Assembly: GCA_012797505.1 (NCBI GenBank)
Contig: JAAZOZ010000135.1
Span: 1-15,482, forward strand
From: Smithella sp.
GTDB taxonomy: Bacteria; Desulfobacterota; Syntrophia; Syntrophales; Smithellaceae
Length of the DNA: 15,482 bases
Direction: 5' to 3'
In this document: one piece after another, positions 7,665 to 13,790 of the stretch
Numbering within the stretch: position 1 is the stretch's first letter
How the letters are laid out: each line of letters starts with the position of its first letter
Position numbers and translations under genes: made by a program
Notes under the pieces: model-generated
Told to the model about the DNA's origin: nothing
Databases searched by the model: none
What the model saw: the letters and a program-made list of their open reading frames with translations, nothing else

Positions 7665-8534
7665 ATGGAACTATTTCTGCAACAGGTTTTTAACGGGATC
7701 ATGTTGGGGAGCACTTATGCCATTGTCGCGCTGGGGCTGACGATGGTCTTTGGTATTCTGCACGTGCCGAACTTTGCGCACGGTCAGATGTACATGCTGG
7801 GTGCTTATGTCTGCTTCTTTTTAATCACCATTTTCGGTTTTGCCTACTGGCCCGCGATGGCGATGTCGGCCGTTGTCCTTGCGCTGGGGGGCGTCATTCT
7901 TGAGGTCCTGGTCTTCAAACCGGTGCGCAACGCCGGAGGCATTGCTCCCTTTATTTCAGCACTGGGCGCGCTGATCATCATCGAAAATGCGGTGGTTGTT
8001 TTGTGGGGACCGGAAGGCCACCGGATTCCGAATCCGTATCCCGGCATCATCGAAGTCTTCGGCATCACCATGTCCACGCAGCGCCTGCTCGTGATCGGCG
8101 TCGCCTTTGCCCTGATCGTGCTTCTGCAGATTTTCATTAAAAAAACAACGTTGGGCAGCACCATCGAAGCCGTGGCGCAAAATAAGGAAGGCGCCACGCT
8201 GGTCGGTATCAACGTCAACCGCGTCTCCGCTTTGACCTTTGCCATATCCACCGGTCTGGCCGCGGTCGCCGCCTGCCTGGTGGCGCCCATTTTTATGATA
8301 TCTCCCAGCATGGGAATGATGGTCGGGATGAAAGCCTTTGTCATTGTCATCCTGGGCGGTTTGGGCAGCATCCCGGGGGCGATTGTGGGCGGTTTGATCC
8401 TGGGCCTGATTGAGGCGATCGGCGGCGGGTATTTTTCGGCGGCTTACAAGGATGTGTTCGGTTTCGGCGCTCTGGTGCTGATCCTCGCCATAAGGCCAAC
8501 GGGCTTGTTTGGGAAGGAGATTAAGGGCAGATGA
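7665..8534 (+). CDS. livH: LIV-type ABC transporter permease LivH
   Basis: First of two inner-membrane permeases of a branched-chain amino acid (or related small carboxylate/amide) importer. 289 residues, almost wholly hydrophobic. Conserved HAAT-permease features are visible: the N-terminal NGIMLGSTYAIVALGLTMVFG, the NFAHGQMYMLGAY segment, an ATPase-coupling loop around 166-186 (EAVAQNKEGATLVGINVNRV), GGLGSIPGAIVGG, and the closing RPTGLFG. The frame reaches back to an ATG at 7623, but the ATG at 7665 has GGAG five bases upstream and gives the usual LivH N-terminus, so it is preferred. The stop overlaps the livM start (ATGA). Substrate cannot be told from the permease. Confidence 0.95.
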   Translation: MELFLQQVFNGIMLGSTYAIVALGLTMVFGILHVPNFAHGQMYMLGAYVCFFLITIFGFAYWPAMAMSAVVLALGGVILEVLVFKPVRNAGGIAPFISALGALIIIENAVVVLWGPEGHRIPNPYPGIIEVFGITMSTQRLLVIGVAFALIVLLQIFIKKTTLGSTIEAVAQNKEGATLVGINVNRVSALTFAISTGLAAVAACLVAPIFMISPSMGMMVGMKAFVIVILGGLGSIPGAIVGGLILGLIEAIGGGYFSAAYKDVFGFGALVLILAIRPTGLFGKEIKGR

Positions 8535-9508
8535 TGAAGTGGCTGAAGACAAATTGGTTTTATCTGGTCGTTCTGGTAATTGCCCTGGCGCTTCCTCTGG
8601 TCATAACGAACCGGTACTACTCGCAAGTCATCACGATGAGCCTGCTTTTCGCGATCGGCGCCTTGAGTCTTAACCTCATCCTGGGATTTACCGGTCAAAT
8701 GTCGCTTGCCCACGGAGCTTTTTTCGCCATCGGAGCATACGGCGTCGCCATTCTTACCTATACGCTGGGATGGAATTTCTGGCTTGCCCTTCCGTCCTCG
8801 GCGCTGCTTGCCGCATTCATCGGCTTTCTGGTCGGCATGCCGGCGCTTCGCACGCGGGGATCCTACTTCGCCATTACGACCATGTGTCTGGGCGAGATTA
8901 TCTATCTGATCGCCGGCAACTGGATGGAACTGACGGGGGGCCACAACGGCATCGTGGGCATTCCGGTGCCCAGTCCGATTGCCGTTCCCGGCGTGCTTGA
9001 AATTACTTTCCAGTCGCAGGCTTCTCAATATTATCTGGTGCTGTTTTTCCTGCTCTTAACCGTTTTTGTCATGCATCGCCTGACGAAGTCTTTGCGCGGC
9101 ATGACTTTTTTGGCAACGGCGCTGAATGAAGATCTTTCCGAAGCGGTGGGGATCAATACGTTCCGCACCAAACTGCTTTCCTTCATTGTCGCCAACTTCT
9201 TTGCCGCGCTGGCCGGAGGCATTTACGCCAGCCTGATCGGCAGTATTTCTCCGTCGGTGGCGTCCCTCACCATGACTTTCAATTTCCTGATGTTCGTTCT
9301 GCTGGGAGGCATTACCACGCTGGCCGGACCCATCATCGGCGCTTTTATCATTCCGATTCTTCTGGAGTATCTGCAATTTCTGCAGGACTACCAGATGATT
9401 TTATTCGGTTTCCTGCTGATTGTCGTGATTATTTACTTCCCGACGGGTTTTATGGGATTGTATGCAAAAGTGCGTGACAAGATCAAGAAATCAAAGGTGG
9501 GGGCGTAA
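8531..9508 (+). CDS. livM: LIV-type ABC transporter permease LivM
   Basis: Second permease of the same importer, 325 residues with about 8-10 hydrophobic segments. LivM hallmarks are GFTGQMSLAHGAFFAIGAY near 53-71, the ALRTRGSYFAITT loop, the GGHNGIVGIPVP periplasmic motif, and a coupling loop around ALNEDLSEAVGINTFRTKLL. The first ATG (8531) shares ATGA with the livH stop. A second ATG at 8534 has AAGGG at a better six-base spacing, so the protein may begin one residue later. The C-terminus is short and basic (KVRDKIKKSK), ending one base before livG. Confidence 0.95.
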   Translation: MMKWLKTNWFYLVVLVIALALPLVITNRYYSQVITMSLLFAIGALSLNLILGFTGQMSLAHGAFFAIGAYGVAILTYTLGWNFWLALPSSALLAAFIGFLVGMPALRTRGSYFAITTMCLGEIIYLIAGNWMELTGGHNGIVGIPVPSPIAVPGVLEITFQSQASQYYLVLFFLLLTVFVMHRLTKSLRGMTFLATALNEDLSEAVGINTFRTKLLSFIVANFFAALAGGIYASLIGSISPSVASLTMTFNFLMFVLLGGITTLAGPIIGAFIIPILLEYLQFLQDYQMILFGFLLIVVIIYFPTGFMGLYAKVRDKIKKSKVGA

Positions 9509-9509
9509 C

Positions 9510-10274
9510 GTGCTGCTGAAAGGTGAAAATCTGGTAAAAAGGTTTGGCGGCACGATTGCCGTCAATGAGGTCAGCTTTGAAGTCCATGAAGGAGAAATTT
9601 TATCCATCATCGGCCCCAACGGCGCCGGCAAATCCGTTCTCTTCAGTCTGATCAGCGGAGCGGGAAAGCCGACGTCCGGCAGCATCAACTTCGACGGACA
9701 TGAGATTGCCGGCTTGAGCGCCAGCCAGATCTCCCGCAAGGGAATTGCAAGAACCTTCCAACTGACGGCTCTTTTTGAAAAGCTGCCGGTCGTTGCGAAT
9801 CTGGCCCTGGGGTATTACAAATGCACGACCAGCGGTTTCTGGGGAGGGATTCTGCACACGCCCCGATGGCAGCGGGATCGAAAGAAGACCGAAGAAAAGG
9901 TGCTCGAAACGCTCGAATTTGTCGGCCTGGGCGCCAAAGCCTTCGACATGGCGTCCACCATTTCCCAGGGGGAACAGCGGTTGCTTTCCATCGGCATTGC
10001 CCTGATCAGCGATCCCAAACTGATCCTCTTTGATGAGCCGACAGGCGGATTGATTCAGGAAGACACTGCGATGATCACCGAGTTGATCCGTAAGATCAAC
10101 AAAAGAGGCACCACGGTTTGTCTGATTGAGCATAAAATGCGGATGGTCATGGATTTGGCTGACCGAATCGTTGTTTTAAACTACGGCAAGAAAATTGCCG
10201 AAGGGAAGCCGGCGGATGTCGCCGCGGACCCGCAAGTAATCGAAGCCTACTTAGGAAGAAAAAAGAATGCTTAA
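9510..10274 (+). CDS. livG: LIV-type ABC transporter ATP-binding protein LivG
   Basis: Cytoplasmic ATPase subunit of the importer. From a GTG at 9510 the protein has 254 residues, the usual LivG length. Walker A GPNGAGKS is at 35-42, the Q-loop lies in RTFQLTALF near 81-89, the ABC signature appears as ISQGEQR at 151-157, Walker B plus catalytic Glu is LILFDEP at 171-177, and the switch His is His208 in LIEH. An in-frame start exists upstream at 9462 within livM, but it would add 16 residues unlike the family; the GTG is preceded by AAGGTGG and lies just after the livM stop. The signature has Ile-Ser-Gln in place of the classic Leu-Ser-Gly, within the variation of this family. Confidence 0.95.
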   Translation: MLLKGENLVKRFGGTIAVNEVSFEVHEGEILSIIGPNGAGKSVLFSLISGAGKPTSGSINFDGHEIAGLSASQISRKGIARTFQLTALFEKLPVVANLALGYYKCTTSGFWGGILHTPRWQRDRKKTEEKVLETLEFVGLGAKAFDMASTISQGEQRLLSIGIALISDPKLILFDEPTGGLIQEDTAMITELIRKINKRGTTVCLIEHKMRMVMDLADRIVVLNYGKKIAEGKPADVAADPQVIEAYLGRKKNA

Positions 10275-10971
10275 CCTTACGAATGTCACGACGATGATTG
10301 GCGAACATCAGGTGATCCACGATGTTTCGCTGCATATTGCCCAGGGAGACTTTGTGGCGCTGTTGGGCGGAAACGGCGCCGGAAAAACCAGTTTGTTTCG
10401 CACCATTGTCGGGGTGCTGCCGCCGGCAAAGGGCAAGATTGAATTCAAAGGCGAGGAGATCAGCCACATCGCCGCGCATAAAATCGTGGGCAAGGGCATC
10501 GCGCTTTGTCCGGAAGGAAGGCAGCTCTTTCCGCAGCTTTCGGTCAAGAAAAATCTGATGCTGGGCGCTTATCACCGAAAAGACAAGAAAGGCATCGAAG
10601 AATCGCTGGAGCAGGTTTACGCGCTCTTCCCGCGCCTCAAGGAAAGATACAAGCAGATGGCGGGAACGTTTTCCGGCGGCGAACAGCAGATGCTGGCCAT
10701 CGGCCGGGCCATCATGTCCAAACCGGAACTTCTCCTGCTGGATGAACCGTCCATGGGCCTGGCGCCGCTGGTGGTGGAAGGCATCGCCGACGCGATTACG
10801 CAGCTCAACAAGATGGGCATTACGGTTTTCCTGTCCGAGCAGAACGCTCAGATCGCGCTGATGATCACGCGCCACGGCTATGTGATGGAAAACGGCCATC
10901 TCGTTCTCGAAGGACTGAGCAAGGACCTGATCACCAATGAAAAGGTCAAGAAGGCTTATCTGGGAACCTGA
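10267..10971 (+). CDS. livF: LIV-type ABC transporter ATP-binding protein LivF
   Basis: Second ATPase subunit, 234 residues, full length. Walker A GGNGAGKT is at 34-41, signature FSGGEQ at 135-140, Walker B LLLLDEP at 155-161. The family-specific SEQN at 190-193 places Gln192 where most ABC ATPases have the switch histidine, as is normal in LivF. It ends with the typical KKAYLGT. The start overlaps livG by eight bases, with AGGA ten bases before the ATG. Last gene of the operon, followed 42 bases later by a strong terminator. Confidence 0.95.
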   Translation: MLNLTNVTTMIGEHQVIHDVSLHIAQGDFVALLGGNGAGKTSLFRTIVGVLPPAKGKIEFKGEEISHIAAHKIVGKGIALCPEGRQLFPQLSVKKNLMLGAYHRKDKKGIEESLEQVYALFPRLKERYKQMAGTFSGGEQQMLAIGRAIMSKPELLLLDEPSMGLAPLVVEGIADAITQLNKMGITVFLSEQNAQIALMITRHGYVMENGHLVLEGLSKDLITNEKVKKAYLGT

Positions 10972-11013
10972 AATATTTTTCGGCCGCCGGATCGGAACGA
11001 AATGGCGTCATCC

Positions 11014-11050
11014 AAAGAGCTCTTACCCCTTCGGGGGGAGAGCTCTTTTT
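11014..11050 (+). terminator. Rho-independent terminator of livHMGF
   Basis: A ten-base-pair outer stem (11014-11023 with 11039-11048), a small 2x1 internal loop, a CCCC/GGGG inner stem (11026-11029 with 11034-11037) capped by a TTCG tetraloop at 11030-11033, then a T run through 11050 and another TTT after one C. The self-complementary AGAGCTCT in each arm means it may also act on the opposite strand. Confidence 0.9.
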
Positions 11051-11100
11051 CTTTCATGCGCGGAGCGCTTTCGGAGACCTATGCAAAAGAATTAATCTGT

Positions 11101-11129
11101 TTGACACGAACATGCTTATTTGTTAAAAA
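11101..11129 (+). promoter_or_regulatory. Sigma70-like promoter of the cytochrome operon
   Basis: A perfect TTGACA at 11101-11106, a 17-base spacer and TAAAAA at 11124-11129. The predicted start is near 11136, giving a very short leader of about 23 bases before the GTG at 11159. Spacing and -10 are the same as in the plsC promoter. Confidence 0.6.
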
Positions 11130-11131
11130 TA

Positions 11132-11152
11132 TCACAACTTGCAACCTTGTGA
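11132..11152. promoter_or_regulatory. Inverted repeat over the predicted start site of the cytochrome operon
   Basis: Perfect six-base arms TCACAA (11132-11137) and TTGTGA (11147-11152) are separated by nine bases. The repeat begins just after the -10 and reaches into the GAGG ribosome site (11151-11154). Its position fits a repressor operator. The arm order is opposite to a Crp half-site pair (TGTGA then TCACA), so it should not be called a Crp site. Confidence 0.4.
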
Positions 11153-11158
11153 GGTTTT

Positions 11159-11707
11159 GTGAAGAACCGATCAAAATGGTTTTCCGCGCTGATGATTTCC
11201 CTTCTTCTGTTGTATGGCCAGGGGAGTTTTGCCCAGGGGCCGCGGGCGAAAAAAGCCGCTTCGGCCAAAGTCGTCCGGGTTTCCGGCGCACAGGCCTGGG
11301 AATGCGCGGCCTGCCATCGCGCTCAGAATGTTCTTCCGAAACAACACGTGGATATTCAGGAAATGCCGTATGTCGGCTGCGTGGTTTGCCACCTTTCCGA
11401 AGAAGGCTTCGCGGGCGCCCTGAAGGGAAAAATGCCGGGCAGCCACCTGCATGCCTTCCGGAACGTTCCCTGCGCCGGCTGCCACGGCCAGGAGAAAAAA
11501 CCGGCCCCGGTCGCCAAAAGCCAGTGTCTGGTCTGCCACGGCAGCGCGGCAAAAGTTGCCCTGAAAACTCAAAACACCAAACCGAACAATCCGCACGACT
11601 CGCCCCACTACGGGACGCAGCTGGACTGTAATTTTTGCCACCGCCAGCATGCAAAATCGGAGGATTATTGCGCGCAGTGCCACAAATTTAATTTTGTTGT
11701 GCCGTAA
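11159..11707 (+). CDS. Six-heme periplasmic cytochrome c (cytochrome c3-like)
   Basis: Electron-transfer protein, 182 residues, with a Sec signal peptide (basic MKNRSK, hydrophobic 8-19, likely cut after SFA at about 24). Six CxxCH heme sites are visible: CAACH 49-53, CVVCH 74-78, CAGCH 105-109, CLVCH 123-127, CNFCH 157-161, CAQCH 171-175. Exactly six further histidines remain (63, 96, 98, 146, 150, 164), enough for bis-His ligation of every heme. The C-terminal part (NPHDSPHYG, DCNFCH, YCAQCH) resembles the tetraheme domain of fumarate reductase/NapC-linked cytochromes. The start is GTG with GAGG four bases upstream. It precedes the NrfD gene by 36 bases, so it probably serves as a heme subunit or electron partner of that complex. 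The exact subfamily is not identified. Confidence 0.9.
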   Translation: MKNRSKWFSALMISLLLLYGQGSFAQGPRAKKAASAKVVRVSGAQAWECAACHRAQNVLPKQHVDIQEMPYVGCVVCHLSEEGFAGALKGKMPGSHLHAFRNVPCAGCHGQEKKPAPVAKSQCLVCHGSAAKVALKTQNTKPNNPHDSPHYGTQLDCNFCHRQHAKSEDYCAQCHKFNFVVP

Positions 11708-11713
11708 GATCAA

Positions 11714-11727
11714 CCTGCCCGGGCAGG
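11714..11727. repeat. Perfect 14-base palindrome between the six-heme cytochrome and NrfD genes
   Basis: CCTGCCCGGGCAGG lies in the 36-base gap, immediately before the AGGA ribosome site of the next gene. In RNA it can fold as a five-pair GC-rich stem with a CCGG loop. No T run follows, so it is not an intrinsic terminator. Confidence 0.5.
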
Positions 11728-11743
11728 CAAAGGAAAAATAACC

Positions 11744-13033
11744 ATGGGATGTCCGGAAAATTCATCATGGACAGGCTGTCTTAAGGATGCCGGCCGGCGC
11801 GTCTTCTCCGGCGGCCCGGTGTATCTGTTTTTTCTGGGGCTCTTTGCCGCGTTGCTGGTCGCCGGGGTTGCCGCGGGAATTCACTCCGTTTATATCGTGG
11901 GAAGCCGCCACGCCTACGGCACCACCCGGGAGATTCCGCTCGCCATGCTCATCGCCACCTATACCTTTTTTGTCATCACGTCGACAGGGCTGTGCCTGGT
12001 GTCCTCCATCGGACACATCTTCGGCGTGGAGCGCTTCATGCCGATCGCAAAGCGGGCGGTGCTGCTGTCCGTCATCACCATCATGTCGGGATTCCTCGTC
12101 ATCGGCCTGGAGCTGGAGAATCCGCTCCGGCTGGCCGTTTACCTGTTTTGCTCGCCGAATTTCACCTCCAATATCTGGTGGATGGGGGTTCTCTACGCCT
12201 TCGAGGTGGTCCTGCTGATCCTTGAATTTATCTTCCTCCTGCTGGACAAACACAAAGCGTCGGTGGCGGCGGGTCTGCTGGGGATCCTCTTCGGCATTGC
12301 CGCCATCAGCAATCTGGGCGGCGTCTTTGCCATGCTCAACGGACGGGAATTCTGGTACGGCCCCTATCTGCCCATTTTCTTCATTGCCTCCGCCCTGCTG
12401 ATGGGCTGCGCCGCCGTGATTTTCTTCACAGTCCTTGCCTGCCGTGTCCATCGAGAAGGCCTTGACGGCCGCATGGCCGAATCTCTGGCGGCGATTGGAA
12501 AGCTTGCCGGTCTGATGCTTGCCGTGATCATGTTTTTCACGATCTGGCGGATGGTTGCCCTGGCGGTGGGAGGAACGCATGAGCTGCTGGTGCGCGACGC
12601 CCTGGTCAGCGGCCCCTTCGCCTTCAATTTCTGGGCGCTGGAGGTCGGGCTGGGCATGATTCTTCCCTTCGCGCTGATTCTCTGGTCCGCCGGAAAGCGG
12701 ATTGGGCCGATTTTTCTGGCTTCCGCCCTCGTGATTTTCAGCTCTTTCTTTGTGCGCCTGGACATGGTGGTTGCGGGACAGATTGTCCCCCTGTACTGGG
12801 AGCTCGGCGTCAGGGAGTATTCCAAACTGCACGCCTATTCGCCCACCTGGCATGAAATTCTTGTGGTGCTGGCCGGCGTCGGCCTTACCGGCGCGGCATT
12901 TTTGCTGGGAGAAAAAGTTTTTCAGGGATTCAGAGAAGTTGAAGACGCCGGATCCCATTTTGCCGAAGTGCTGGAAGACGCCGCGCAGGAACCCCCATCG
13001 GCAGAAAAGGGAAAGGTTGACGGCTCGCCATGA
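11744..13033 (+). CDS. NrfD/PsrC-family integral membrane quinone oxidoreductase subunit
   Basis: Membrane subunit that in this family exchanges electrons and protons with the (mena)quinone pool and docks a ferredoxin-like partner. 429 residues with about ten hydrophobic segments (about 26-48, 64-88, 103-121, 145-167, 172-195, 208-232, 252-275, 298-318, 322-345, 370-390), the long NrfD build seen in Hmc/Qrc/Cbc-type complexes. Motifs recognised include PVYLFFLGLFAALLVAG near 25-41 and the ENPLRL and NIWWMGVLYAFE segments. An acidic tail (about 398-429) follows the last membrane segment. AGGA lies nine bases before the ATG. The stop overlaps the ferredoxin start by four bases (ATGA), as expected for obligate partners. 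No molybdopterin subunit gene adjoins it. Which named complex it belongs to is not certain. Confidence 0.9.
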   Translation: MGCPENSSWTGCLKDAGRRVFSGGPVYLFFLGLFAALLVAGVAAGIHSVYIVGSRHAYGTTREIPLAMLIATYTFFVITSTGLCLVSSIGHIFGVERFMPIAKRAVLLSVITIMSGFLVIGLELENPLRLAVYLFCSPNFTSNIWWMGVLYAFEVVLLILEFIFLLLDKHKASVAAGLLGILFGIAAISNLGGVFAMLNGREFWYGPYLPIFFIASALLMGCAAVIFFTVLACRVHREGLDGRMAESLAAIGKLAGLMLAVIMFFTIWRMVALAVGGTHELLVRDALVSGPFAFNFWALEVGLGMILPFALILWSAGKRIGPIFLASALVIFSSFFVRLDMVVAGQIVPLYWELGVREYSKLHAYSPTWHEILVVLAGVGLTGAAFLLGEKVFQGFREVEDAGSHFAEVLEDAAQEPPSAEKGKVDGSP

Positions 13034-13779
13034 TCATCAAATCGCTGGACAAGGAAAAGATGATGAAAAACCCGGAAAAGATTTCCGAAATGGACCGGCG
13101 GGAATTTCTGAAAATCGGCCTGGTCATCACCGGTGTTTTTGCGGGGGGCTCCATCGTATCGGTGGCGTCGGCGGCCGAAAAAATATTCCCGAACGGATCG
13201 ATCGCGGAGAAATATCCCTACCGGCCGCATTACTGCATGGTGATCCGCGTGGACCGGTGCATCGGCTGCCGCCGCTGTGTCGAGGGGTGTGTTGCCGCCA
13301 ACGCCGTGCCGTCCTACGGCTGGCGCACGCTGGTGCTGGAAAGGGAAGCCCGGCAGGCCATCGGCCAAAAGCGGGAATTCATTCCCGTCCTGTGTAATCA
13401 GTGCAACAATCCTCCCTGCGTCCGCGCCTGTCCCGTAACGGCAACGTACAAGGACCCGCAAAACGGCATTGTCATGATGGACAACAAAAAATGCATCGGC
13501 TGCAAAATCTGTTTGGCGGCCTGCCCGTACGACGCCCGCTACTACAATGAGGAAAGAGGCGCCGTGGACAAGTGCGATTTTTGCTTTGAAACCAGACTGT
13601 CGCGCGGCGAGAAAAGCACGGCCTGCCAGGCGGCGTGCCCGGCGGATGTCCGGGTGTTCGGGGACCTGTCCGATCCCCGAAGCCGTGTTTACCGGCTGGT
13701 GCATCAGTTGCAGAAGCCGGTCTGGGTGCTTAAAAAAGATACAGACGCCAAACCCAATATTTTTTACACGAAAGGGTAG
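13030..13779 (+). CDS. Tat-exported four-cluster [4Fe-4S] ferredoxin subunit (NrfC/HybA/PsrB-like)
   Basis: Iron-sulfur electron-transfer subunit, partner of the NrfD protein. A twin-arginine signal is present (DRREFLKIG at 22-30, hydrophobic stretch to about 45, VASAA near 45-49), so the folded protein faces the periplasm. Sixteen cysteines in four groups would bind four [4Fe-4S] clusters: Cys77/80/83/87, 122/125/130/134, 155/158/161/165 and 182/185/199/203. This is the arrangement of DMSO-reductase-type electron-transfer subunits. Start choice: the ATG at 13030 overlaps the nrfD stop, but AAGGA at 13051-13055 stands seven bases before an in-frame ATG at 13063, giving a shorter and more usual Tat n-region; either is possible. 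It is followed 11 bases later by the twelve-heme cytochrome. Confidence 0.92.
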   Translation: MIIKSLDKEKMMKNPEKISEMDRREFLKIGLVITGVFAGGSIVSVASAAEKIFPNGSIAEKYPYRPHYCMVIRVDRCIGCRRCVEGCVAANAVPSYGWRTLVLEREARQAIGQKREFIPVLCNQCNNPPCVRACPVTATYKDPQNGIVMMDNKKCIGCKICLAACPYDARYYNEERGAVDKCDFCFETRLSRGEKSTACQAACPADVRVFGDLSDPRSRVYRLVHQLQKPVWVLKKDTDAKPNIFYTKG

Positions 13780-13790
13780 GCAGGATCAGC

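Noticed and set aside
11132..11152. Crp/Fnr site over the cytochrome operon start
   Set aside because: The TCACAA and TTGTGA arms are in the reverse order of a Crp site and do not match the Fnr consensus.
11002..11631. Plus-strand open frame starting near the liv terminator
   Set aside because: It begins just before the terminator hairpin, reads through the terminator and the cytochrome promoter, and then overlaps the cytochrome in another frame. Pro/Arg-rich shadow.
11765..12958. Minus-strand open frame of 397 codons opposite the NrfD gene
   Set aside because: Its composition (Gln/Glu/Asp/His-rich) is typical of the complement of a hydrophobic membrane protein gene.
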